In this document: piece after piece, positions 32,213 through 40,119 of the stretch
How the letters are laid out: each line of letters begins with the position of its first letter
How positions within the stretch are numbered: position 1 is the first letter of the stretch
Program-made: the position numbers and the translations under genes
Origin: Streptomyces typhae
GTDB taxonomy: Bacteria > Actinomycetota > Actinomycetes > Streptomycetales > Streptomycetaceae
Assembly: GCF_009755605.1 (NCBI RefSeq)
Contig: NZ_WPNZ01000030.1
Location: 1 to 64,000 of the forward strand
Direction: 5' to 3'
DNA length: 64,000 nt
The notes under the pieces: model-generated
The model's input: the letters and a program-made list of their open reading frames with translations, nothing else
Database searches by the model: none
What the model was told of the DNA's origin: nothing

Positions 32213-32558
32213 CCGCGACTCCTTTGTCCTTCGTCCAGGGGAAGGCGAACCCCGGGTCCCTCCGGTGGTCCGCGCCCTCAGGTGAGGGCGTTGCCGGCCC
32301 TGGCTTGCCCCACTGTAACGCGTAATGCCGTTAGCTGTTCGACAATGCCGACCGGTGGACGCGAGTCTGGCCGTGGGGTTACCAGTGCGTCAAGAGTTCT
32401 GTTATTGAAAACACGATCGTTATTGATCGTTCTGGGCTATCAGAAGCACCGCAACCGGAGCCCCCTCGGGGGCACTCCCGCGAGGCCGGGGGGAGGCACC
32501 GCAGGGGAGGCCGGGGCGCCCCCTCCGGGAGGACGGGGGCGCGCCCTCCGGGAGGGGG
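32213..32558 (-). promoter_or_regulatory. 346-bp glpF promoter region
   Basis: It holds the site GTTCGACAATGCCGACC (32337-32353), a second inverted repeat ACGATC-GTTATT-GATCGT (32413-32430) and lower-GC sequence between them. GC hairpins that probably end gylR (about 32515-32557) occupy the left-hand strand end. There is no coding region. It is the expected place of the glycerol-inducible promoter. Confidence 0.7.
32337..32353. promoter_or_regulatory. putative GylR operator upstream of glpF
   Basis: GTTCGACAATGCCGACC matches at 15 of 17 positions a site upstream of gylR (33368-33384). Both are imperfect inverted repeats of the type bound by IclR-family proteins. It lies about 125 bases upstream of the glpF start. 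Confidence 0.68.
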
Positions 32559-33323
32559 TCAGAAGCGGCTCGCGCCCAGGTCCCGGGAGACCGCGCGGGC
32601 GCAGTCCCGCACCGCCGCGATCAGCTCCGGCCGCAGCTCGCCGGAGGGGGAGACGCGCTCCACGGCCCCCGTGATGCCCACCGCCCCCACCGGCATCCGC
32701 CGGCGGTCGTGGATGGGCGCGGCCACGGACGCGATGCCCTCCCAGGTCTCCTCGGTGTCGGCCGCGTACCCGCGCGCGCGGGTGAGGTCGAGGACGTCCT
32801 CGAAGGACTCCGGCTCGGTCACCGTGTGCGCCGTGAAGGACTGCCGCTCGCCTTCCAGGGCCTCGCTGTGGGCCACCGGGTCGTACGCGGCGAGCACCTT
32901 GCCGAGCGCCGTGGAGTGCAGCGGCTGCATCGCCCCGACCTCCAGGACCTGCCTGCTGTCGTCGGGCCGGAAGACGTGATGGACGATCAGGACGCCCTGC
33001 TGGTGCAGCACGCCCAGATACACGCTCTCGCCGCTGGAGCGGGCCAGGTCGTCGGTCCACACCAGGGCGCGGGCGCGCAGCTCGTGCACATCCAGATAGC
33101 TGTTGCCGAGCCGCAGCAGCTCCGCGCCCAGCTGATAGCGCCCCGAGGCCGCGTCCTGCTCGACGAACCCCTCCTGCTGCAGGGTGCGCAGGATGCCGTG
33201 GGCCGTCCCCTTGGCGAGCCCCAGGGAGGAGGCGATGTCCGAGAGGCCGAGCCGGCGCTCCCCGCCCGCGAGCAGCCGCAGCATCGCGGCAGCCCGCTCC
33301 AGCGACTGGATGTTCCGTGCCAT
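32559..33323 (-). CDS. gylR: glycerol operon regulator, IclR family
   Basis: 254 residues from ATG 33323. N-terminal winged helix (ERAAAMLRLLAGGERRLGLS, GLAKGTAHGILRTLQQEGFV) and a C-terminal IclR ligand-binding domain (HHVFRPDDSRQVLEVGAMQP, HSTALGKVLAAYDP). In S. coelicolor GylR represses gylCAB and itself, with release by glycerol or glycerol 3-phosphate. It sits directly upstream of glpF in the same direction, and a matching operator is found in front of both. Divergent from metH, whose start is 271 bases away. Confidence 0.95.
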   Translation of the reverse strand: MARNIQSLERAAAMLRLLAGGERRLGLSDIASSLGLAKGTAHGILRTLQQEGFVEQDAASGRYQLGAELLRLGNSYLDVHELRARALVWTDDLARSSGESVYLGVLHQQGVLIVHHVFRPDDSRQVLEVGAMQPLHSTALGKVLAAYDPVAHSEALEGERQSFTAHTVTEPESFEDVLDLTRARGYAADTEETWEGIASVAAPIHDRRRMPVGAVGITGAVERVSPSGELRPELIAAVRDCARAVSRDLGASRF

Positions 33324-33367
33324 CGCAGCCCTGTCCTCCCTCTTCAGTAGGCGCATCTTCGGTAGAC

Positions 33368-33384
33368 GTTCGACAATGCTGAAC
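33368..33384. promoter_or_regulatory. putative GylR autoregulatory operator
   Basis: GTTCGACAATGCTGAAC, an inverted repeat with GTTC/GAAC ends, 45 bases upstream of the gylR start. It has the same core as the glpF site (GTTCGACAATGC). Confidence 0.7.
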
Positions 33385-33594
33385 ACTATCGGTCGTTGCC
33401 GACCTCTGGCTAAGGGTGCGCGTCCGCGGATTCCACCCGGCGGGGCCGGGCGAACACTTCCGGCCAGGTGGCAGTGAAGGTCCGCCCGCTGGGACGCTCT
33501 CACCGTGGGGCCGGGGTCCCGGCTACCCTGGCCGGGTGCGGGTCCCCAAGGAGCCCGCAAAGCCGACAGCCGTCGCACTCCAGGGAGCTCATTC

Positions 33595-36500
33595 ATGGCC
33601 TCGTTGCCGACCCCCTCATCCGTTTCCGCAGCGGAGACCTCCGCCGGGAAGCGGGCCGACGCCCTCCGCGAAGCACTGGCGACCCGCGTGGTGGTCGCCG
33701 ACGGCGCGATGGGCACCATGCTGCAGGCACAGGATCCCAGCCTCGAGGACTTCCAGAACCTCGAGGGCTGCAACGAGATCCTGAACGTCACGCGCCCCGA
33801 CATCGTCCGCTCCGTGCATGAGGAGTACTTCGCCGCGGGCGTCGACTGCGTCGAGACCAACACCTTCGGCGCGAACCACGCCGCGCTCGGCGAGTACGAC
33901 ATCCCCGAGCGCGTCTTCGAGCTCTCCGAGGCGGGCGCCCGCGTCGCCCGCGAGGTCGCCGACGAGTTCACCGCCGCCACCGGACAGCAGCGCTGGGTCC
34001 TCGGCTCCATGGGCCCCGGCACCAAGCTGCCCACCCTCGGCCACGCCCCGTACACCCTGCTGCGCGACGCCTACCAGCAGAACGCCGAGGGCATGATCGC
34101 GGGCGGCGCCGACGCCCTCCTGGTGGAGACCACCCAGGACCTCCTGCAGACGAAGGCCGCCCTGCTCGGCGCCCGCCGCGCCCTCACCGCCACCGGCGCT
34201 AACCTGCCGCTGATCTGCTCCGTGACCGTCGAGACGACCGGCACCATGCTGCTCGGCTCCGAGATCGGCGCCGCGCTCACCGCTCTCGAGCCGCTCGGCA
34301 TCGACATGATCGGCCTGAACTGCGCGACCGGTCCCGCCGAGATGAGCGAGCACCTGCGCTATCTGGCCCGGCACTCCCGCGTCCCGCTGGCCTGCATGCC
34401 CAACGCCGGTCTGCCCGTACTAGGCAAGGACGGCGCGCACTACCCGCTGAGCGCCCCGGAGCTGGCCGACGCCCAGGAGACCTTCGTCCGCGAGTACGGC
34501 CTGTCCCTGGTCGGCGGCTGCTGCGGTACGACGCCCGAGCACCTGCGCCAGGTGGTCGAGCGGGTCCGCGGCCTCACCTCGTCCGAGCGCGAGCCGCGCC
34601 CCGAGCCGGGCGCCGCCTCGCTCTACCAGACTGTCCCGTTCCGACAGGACACCTCGTACATGGCCATCGGCGAGCGCACCAACGCCAACGGCTCGAAGAA
34701 GTTCCGCGAGGCCATGCTGGACGGCCGCTGGGACGACTGCGTGGAGATGGCCCGCGACCAGATCCGCGAGGGCGCGCACATGCTCGACCTGTGCGTCGAC
34801 TACGTGGGCCGCGACGGCGTGCAGGACATGGAGGAGCTGGCCGGACGCTTCGCCACCGCCTCCACGCTGCCGATCGTCCTCGACTCCACCGAGGTCCCCG
34901 TCATCAAGGCGGGCCTGGAGAAGCTGGGCGGCCGCGCGGTCATCAACTCGGTGAACTACGAGGACGGCGACGGCCCCGAGTCCCGCTTCGCCAAGGTCAC
35001 CGCCCTCGCCCAGGAGCACGGCGCCGCGCTGATCGCCCTGACCATCGACGAGGAGGGCCAGGCCCGCACCGTCGAGAACAAGGTCGCCATCGCCGAGCGC
35101 CTCATCGAGGACCTGACGGCCAACTGGGGCATCCGCGAGTCGGACATCCTCATCGACACCCTGACCTTCACCATCTGCACCGGTCAGGAGGAGTCCCGCA
35201 AGGACGGCATCGCGACCATCGAGGCCATCCGCGAGCTGAAGCGGCGTCACCCGGACGTGCAGACCACGCTCGGTCTCTCCAACATCTCCTTCGGCCTCAA
35301 CCCGGCCGCCCGCGTCGTCCTCAACTCCGTCTTCCTCGACGAGTGCGTCAAGGCGGGCCTGGACTCCGCCATCGTGCACGCCTCCAAGATCCTGCCGATC
35401 GCGCGCCTGGAGGAGGAGCAGGTCGAGGTCGCACTGGATCTGATCTACGACCGCCGCGCCGAGGGTTACGACCCCTTGCAGAAGCTCATGGAGCTCTTCG
35501 AGGGCGTCAACATGAAGTCCATGAAGGCGGGCAAGGCCGAGGAGCTGCTCGCCCTGCCGCTGGACGAGCGGTTGCAGCGCCGCATCATCGACGGCGAGAA
35601 GAACGGCCTTGAGGCCGACCTCGACGAGGCCCTCGTGGACCGCCCCGCCCTGGACATCGTCAACGACACGCTCCTCGAGGGCATGAAGGTCGTCGGCGAG
35701 CTGTTCGGCTCCGGCCAGATGCAGCTGCCCTTCGTGCTCCAGTCCGCCGAGGTCATGAAGACCGCGGTGGCCTATCTGGAGCCGCACATGGAGAAGACCG
35801 ACGCCGAGGGCAAGGGCACCATCGTGCTCGCCACCGTGCGCGGCGACGTCCACGACATCGGCAAGAACCTCGTCGACATCATCCTGTCCAACAACGGCTA
35901 CAACGTCGTCAACCTCGGCATCAAGCAGCCCGTCGCCGCGATCCTCGACGCCGCGCAGGAGCACCGGGCCGACGTCATCGGCATGTCCGGGCTCCTGGTC
36001 AAGTCCACGGTGATCATGAAGGAGAACCTGGAGGAGCTGAACCAGCGCCAGATGGCCGCGGACTACCCGGTCATCCTCGGCGGCGCCGCGCTGACCAGGG
36101 CCTATGTCGAGCAGGACCTGCACGAGATCTACGAGGGCGAGGTCCGCTACGCCCGCGACGCCTTCGAGGGCCTGCGCCTGATGGACGCCCTCATCGCGGT
36201 CAAGCGCGGCGTGCCCGGCGCGACCCTGCCCGAGCTCAAGCAGCGCCGGGTGCCCAAGCGCGACACCCCCGCCGTGGCCGTCGAGGAGCCCGAGGGCCCG
36301 GCCCGCTCCGACGTGGCCGTCGACAACCCCGTGCCCGAGCCGCCGTTCTGGGGCACCCGCGTCATCAAGGGCATCCAGCTCAAGGAGTACGCGACCTGGC
36401 TCGACGAGGGCGCGCTCTTCAAGGGCCAGTGGGGCCTGAAGCAGGCCCGCGCCGGCGACGGGCCGACGTACGAGGAACTGGTCGAGACCGAGGGCCGCCC

Positions 36501-37125
36501 GCGCCTGCGCGGCCTCCTGGACGAGCTCCAGACCAAGAACCTGCTGGAGGCGGCCGTCGTCTACGGCTACTTCCCGTGCGTCTCCAAGGGCGACGACCTG
36601 ATCATCCTGGACGAGCAGGGCAACGAGCGCACCCGCTTCTCCTTCCCGCGCCAGCGCCGCGGCCGCCGCCTGTGCCTCGCGGACTTCTTCCGCCCCGAGG
36701 AGTCCGGCGAGACGGACGTCGTCGGCCTCCAGGTCGTCACCGTCGGCTCGAAGATCGGCGAGGCCACGGCGGAGCTGTTCGCCGCCGACGCCTACCGCGA
36801 CTACCTCGAACTGCACGGCCTCTCCGTGCAGCTCGCGGAGGCACTCGCCGAGTACTGGCACGCCCGTGTCCGCTCCGAACTCGGCTTCGCGGGCGAGGAC
36901 CCGGCCGACGTCGAGGACATGTTCGCCCTCAAGTACCGCGGCGCCCGCTTCTCCCTCGGCTACGGCGCCTGCCCCGACCTGGAGGACCGCGGCAAGATCG
37001 CGGAACTCCTGCAGCCGGAGCGCATCGGCGTCCAGCTCTCGGAGGAGTTCCAGCTCCACCCCGAGCAGTCGACGGACGCGATCGTGATCCACCATCCGGA
37101 GGCGAAGTACTTCAACGCGCGCTGA
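33595..37125 (+). CDS. metH: methionine synthase, cobalamin-dependent
   Basis: 1176 residues from ATG 33595 (GGGAG upstream). It transfers methyl from 5-methyltetrahydrofolate to homocysteine through cobalamin. Order: homocysteine domain (GAMGTMLQ, zinc Cys in GLNCATGP and VGGCCGTTPEH), pterin-binding domain (AIGERTNANGSKKFREAM), cobalamin cap and Rossmann domain with DVHDIGKN (His753 lower ligand), and a C-terminal reactivation domain (AEALAEYWHARVRSELGF, YRGARFSLGYGACPDLEDR). It is slightly shorter than E. coli MetH. No B12 or SAH riboswitch consensus is seen in the 271-base leader. Confidence 0.97.
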   Translation: MASLPTPSSVSAAETSAGKRADALREALATRVVVADGAMGTMLQAQDPSLEDFQNLEGCNEILNVTRPDIVRSVHEEYFAAGVDCVETNTFGANHAALGEYDIPERVFELSEAGARVAREVADEFTAATGQQRWVLGSMGPGTKLPTLGHAPYTLLRDAYQQNAEGMIAGGADALLVETTQDLLQTKAALLGARRALTATGANLPLICSVTVETTGTMLLGSEIGAALTALEPLGIDMIGLNCATGPAEMSEHLRYLARHSRVPLACMPNAGLPVLGKDGAHYPLSAPELADAQETFVREYGLSLVGGCCGTTPEHLRQVVERVRGLTSSEREPRPEPGAASLYQTVPFRQDTSYMAIGERTNANGSKKFREAMLDGRWDDCVEMARDQIREGAHMLDLCVDYVGRDGVQDMEELAGRFATASTLPIVLDSTEVPVIKAGLEKLGGRAVINSVNYEDGDGPESRFAKVTALAQEHGAALIALTIDEEGQARTVENKVAIAERLIEDLTANWGIRESDILIDTLTFTICTGQEESRKDGIATIEAIRELKRRHPDVQTTLGLSNISFGLNPAARVVLNSVFLDECVKAGLDSAIVHASKILPIARLEEEQVEVALDLIYDRRAEGYDPLQKLMELFEGVNMKSMKAGKAEELLALPLDERLQRRIIDGEKNGLEADLDEALVDRPALDIVNDTLLEGMKVVGELFGSGQMQLPFVLQSAEVMKTAVAYLEPHMEKTDAEGKGTIVLATVRGDVHDIGKNLVDIILSNNGYNVVNLGIKQPVAAILDAAQEHRADVIGMSGLLVKSTVIMKENLEELNQRQMAADYPVILGGAALTRAYVEQDLHEIYEGEVRYARDAFEGLRLMDALIAVKRGVPGATLPELKQRRVPKRDTPAVAVEEPEGPARSDVAVDNPVPEPPFWGTRVIKGIQLKEYATWLDEGALFKGQWGLKQARAGDGPTYEELVETEGRPRLRGLLDELQTKNLLEAAVVYGYFPCVSKGDDLIILDEQGNERTRFSFPRQRRGRRLCLADFFRPEESGETDVVGLQVVTVGSKIGEATAELFAADAYRDYLELHGLSVQLAEALAEYWHARVRSELGFAGEDPADVEDMFALKYRGARFSLGYGACPDLEDRGKIAELLQPERIGVQLSEEFQLHPEQSTDAIVIHHPEAKYFNAR

Positions 37126-37139
37126 GCGTGTATCGGTCC

Positions 37140-37172
37140 GCCGGGCGGGCTGCGTCTTGCAGCCCGCCCGGC
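37140..37172 (+). terminator. metH terminator
   Basis: GCCGGGCGGGCTGC (37140-37153), five-base loop, and its exact complement (37159-37172), 15 bases past the stop. Confidence 0.9.
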
Positions 37173-37207
37173 AGGTTGTAGGCCCCTCCGGCGAGGCCGG
37201 ATCTTCC

Positions 37208-37233
37208 AGCCCGTCCGGCGTTTGAGGACGAGG
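37208..37233. repeat. second copy of the intergenic repeat arm
   Basis: CAGCCCGTCCGGCGTTTGAG plus GACGAG, identical to 26793-26818. It is followed by a GC-rich imperfect hairpin to about 37275. Confidence 0.88.
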
Positions 37234-37344
37234 CCGAAGGCCGACAGGGGGCCCGGGGGCGAAGCCCCCGCAACGGCGCCCAGCCCCCGGTGATATTCCA
37301 GGGCGCACGGGACGCAAGCCCCGTACACTGGACGGCCCAGCTCA

Positions 37345-37370
37345 GGCCGGTCCCCCCAGGGGGACCGGCC
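37345..37370 (+). terminator. hairpin just upstream of the HAD gene
   Basis: GGCCGGTCCCC pairs with GGGGACCGGCC, followed by TTCTCGTCCCTTTT. It lies 28 bases before the HAD start, so it is either a second metH terminator or an attenuator in the leader. Confidence 0.6.
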
Positions 37371-37398
37371 TTCTCGTCCCTTTTGGAGGTGGCCCCGT

Positions 37399-38094
37399 AT
37401 GACCAGTACGGTCCCCGCGCTCGGTACCCGAACGGCGGAAGGCTCCGCGCTGCAGGCCGTTCTCCTCGACATGGACGGAACCCTCGTGGACACCGAGGGC
37501 TTCTGGTGGGACGCGGAGGTCGAGGTCTTCGCCAGGCTCGGCCACGCCCTGGACGAGTCCTGGCGGGACGTGGTCGTCGGCGGCCCCATGACCCGCAGCG
37601 CCGGCTTCCTCATCGAGGCCACGGGCGCCGACATCACCGTGCCCGAGCTGACGGTGCTGCTCAACGACGGCTTCGAGGACCGCATCAGCCGCACCCTGCC
37701 GCTGATGCCCGGCGCCGCGAGACTGCTCACCGAGCTCGCCGCCCACGACGTGCCGACGGCGCTCGTCTCCGCCTCGCACCGGCGCATCATCGACAGGGTC
37801 CTCGACTCCATCGGCGCCCACCACTTCCGCCTCACCGTCGCCGGTGACGAGGTGGCGCGGACCAAGCCGCATCCGGACCCCTATCTGTTCGCCGCCGCGG
37901 GCCTCGGCGCCGACCCGGCCCGTTGCGCCGTCATCGAGGACACCGCGACCGGGGTGGCCGCCGCGGAGGCAGCGGGCTGCCGGGTGGTCGCCGTGCCGTC
38001 CGTCGCGCCGATCGCCCCCTCCGACAGCAGGACCGTCGTACCCTCGCTGGAACACGTCGACCTGCCGTTCCTGCAAGGTCTCGTACGGGCCTGA
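37399..38094 (+). CDS. HAD-superfamily hydrolase (beta-phosphoglucomutase-like)
   Basis: 231 residues from ATG 37399 (GGAGGTGG upstream). HAD motifs: I LLDMDGTLVDTEG (nucleophile Asp and acid/base Asp), II LVSASHRRI (Ser), III VARTKPHPDPYL (Lys), IV CAVIEDTATGVAAAEAAGC (Asp). It has a type I cap between motifs I and II. Such enzymes dephosphorylate sugar phosphates or nucleotides. The substrate is unknown. It follows metH after a long hairpin-rich gap, so co-regulation with metH is doubtful. Confidence 0.9.
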   Translation: MTSTVPALGTRTAEGSALQAVLLDMDGTLVDTEGFWWDAEVEVFARLGHALDESWRDVVVGGPMTRSAGFLIEATGADITVPELTVLLNDGFEDRISRTLPLMPGAARLLTELAAHDVPTALVSASHRRIIDRVLDSIGAHHFRLTVAGDEVARTKPHPDPYLFAAAGLGADPARCAVIEDTATGVAAAEAAGCRVVAVPSVAPIAPSDSRTVVPSLEHVDLPFLQGLVRA

Positions 38095-38468
38095 CGAACC
38101 GGCCGCAGAGGCCCGCCGATGGCTGAAACACCCAGGGCCGATGGCCAGTTGAAAGTGTGACGTTTCCCACCTCGAAGAGGGTCGACAGCTACCCCCTCCT
38201 GTGCAGGAGAGCCCTTACTCCCCGGTCACGGCATGACCTTGTGTCCTGATTGGGTCAGTCGTGCACGAAACCTTCCAGTGTCGGGTTATCGGTGTGTCCA
38301 CGCCCTGTATCGCTGTGTGATGGGGACCCAACTCCGGTCCCCTCCAGTGCCCCTGGCCGTGCGGACTAATCTCGTCGCGAGAACATCGCCGCCACCCCCC
38401 CGTGCCTCATCAACCCCACCCCGCCGTTGTCGGAATCACGGGATCAAGAGCTCTGGAGAACGTCCAGC
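38095..38468 (+). other. 374-bp promoter region of the solute-binding gene
   Basis: Ordinary sequence of lower GC than its neighbours. I see no open frame with family similarity, no tRNA and no strong hairpin. It is expected to carry the promoter of the first solute-binding gene, but no clear -10/-35 pair stands out to me. Confidence 0.6.
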
Positions 38469-40076
38469 ATGAACCGCAAGACTCTGGTGCTGCCGGCCCT
38501 CATAGGTCTGCTCGCCCCCACGCTCGCCGCGTGCGGCGGTTCGGGCAGCGGGGACGGCGACGGCCCCATCGCGGTGGGCACCACGGACCGGTTCGCCGTG
38601 TCGAAGGAGATTCCGGCTCCCTTCGACCCGGCGTACTCCTATGACGCAGGCACGTGGAACATACTGCGCCAGACCCTGCAGACGCTCATGGCCATGCCGC
38701 GCGGGGGCGGCGAGCCGGAGCCCGAGGCGGCCCAGAAGTGCGGGTTCACCGACACCGGCAACGAGCGGTACGCGTGCACGCTGCGCAAGGACCTGAAGTT
38801 CGCCGACGGCAAGCCGCTGACCGCCGCCGACGTGAAGTTCTCCATCGAGCGCGTGCGCGACATGAAGGGGGAGAACCTCAGCGGCGTCGACGGCCTGGTG
38901 TCGAACGTGGAGACCATCGAGGTCCAGGGCGAGCGCGGCATCGTCTTCCACCTGAAGACCCCGGACGCGACGTTCCCGTTCAAGCTCGCCACGCCGATCG
39001 CGGGCATCGTCAACCCCGACAAGTACAGCAAGACCAAGCTGCGCGACGGCTTCGAGGTGGACGGCTCCGGCCCGTACACCGTCAAGTCGGAAGTGAAGAA
39101 CGGCCAGGTCGTCAAGGCGGTCTTCAGTAAGAACTCGCACTACAAGGGTTCCTACACGCAGTCGAACGACAAGGTCGAGCTGCGCACCTTCATGAACACC
39201 GCCAGCATGGGCAAGGCGCTGGACAAGGGCGACATCGACCTGATGACCCGCACCATGTCGCCGCAGCAGATCAAGGACCTCGACGAGAGCCCCGGCAAGG
39301 ACATCGACCTCGTCGAGATGCCCGGCCTGGAGATCCGCTACCTCGCCTTCAACACCACCGCGCCGACGGTCAAGAACAAGGCCGTGCGGCAGGCGATGGC
39401 CCAGATCGTGAACCGTGGCGAGCTCGCCAGCCGCGTGTACGGCTCCACCGCCGACCCGCTGTACTCCCTGGTGCCCACCACCATCACGGGCCACTCCAAC
39501 TCGTTCTTCAACAAGTACGAGGACCCGGACCCGAAGAAGGCCAAGCAGCTCCTCACCCAGGCCGGTATCGACACGCCGGTCAAGCTGACCATGCACTACA
39601 CCACGGACCACTACGGCCCGGCCACGAAGAAGGAGTTCGAGACGCTGCAGAAGCAGCTGAACGACAGCGGCCTCTTCGACGTGCAGATCAAGGGCGAGAT
39701 CTGGAACACCTTCCGCCCGGCGGAGCGCGAGGGCAAGTACGACGTCTACGGCATGGGCTGGTTCCCCGACTTCCCCGACGCCGACAGCTTCCTCGCGCCC
39801 TTCCTCGGCCCGGACAACTTCCTCGGCTCGCCCTACCGCAACCGCACCATCAACGACGAACTGATCCCCACCTCCCGCCGCGAGGCCGACCGCCTCAGCG
39901 CCAGCAAGAGCATCGAGAAGATCCAGGACATCGTCGCCGAGGACGTCCCGGTGCTTCCGCTGTGGCAGGGCAAGCAGTACATCGCCGCGCGTGACGACAT
40001 CACGGGCGTCGAATGGGCCCTGAACTCCTCGTCGAACTTGCAGCTGTGGGAGCTCGCCCGCGGTGTGAGCGACTGA
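38469..40076 (+). CDS. ABC-type peptide/solute-binding lipoprotein (SBP family 5)
   Basis: 535 residues from ATG 38469 (GGAGA upstream). Lipoprotein signal with lipobox LAACGG, then a Dpp/Opp-type family 5 fold: EVDGSGPYTVKSEV, VDGLVSNVETIEVQGERGI, MGWFPDFPDADSFLAPFLG. It should bind peptides or nickel/oligosaccharide-like solutes outside the membrane. It is followed 43 bases later by a paralogue (about 40% similar by eye, not aligned), with no permease or ATPase gene nearby. The partner transporter must lie elsewhere. Confidence 0.88.
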   Translation: MNRKTLVLPALIGLLAPTLAACGGSGSGDGDGPIAVGTTDRFAVSKEIPAPFDPAYSYDAGTWNILRQTLQTLMAMPRGGGEPEPEAAQKCGFTDTGNERYACTLRKDLKFADGKPLTAADVKFSIERVRDMKGENLSGVDGLVSNVETIEVQGERGIVFHLKTPDATFPFKLATPIAGIVNPDKYSKTKLRDGFEVDGSGPYTVKSEVKNGQVVKAVFSKNSHYKGSYTQSNDKVELRTFMNTASMGKALDKGDIDLMTRTMSPQQIKDLDESPGKDIDLVEMPGLEIRYLAFNTTAPTVKNKAVRQAMAQIVNRGELASRVYGSTADPLYSLVPTTITGHSNSFFNKYEDPDPKKAKQLLTQAGIDTPVKLTMHYTTDHYGPATKKEFETLQKQLNDSGLFDVQIKGEIWNTFRPAEREGKYDVYGMGWFPDFPDADSFLAPFLGPDNFLGSPYRNRTINDELIPTSRREADRLSASKSIEKIQDIVAEDVPVLPLWQGKQYIAARDDITGVEWALNSSSNLQLWELARGVSD

Positions 40077-40119
40077 CCGTCGCAGCACCCGAGTACGGAA
40101 ACAACGACAAGGCACGCAA

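Noticed and set aside
33385..33594. Possible B12 or SAH riboswitch before metH
   Set aside because: I looked for the cobalamin box and SAH core in the leader and found only a partial GGCAGTG-like stretch without the rest of either consensus.
37320..37330. TACACT as -10 box of the HAD gene
   Set aside because: No acceptable -35 box was found at 16-18 bases upstream; a lone hexamer in GC-rich DNA is not enough.
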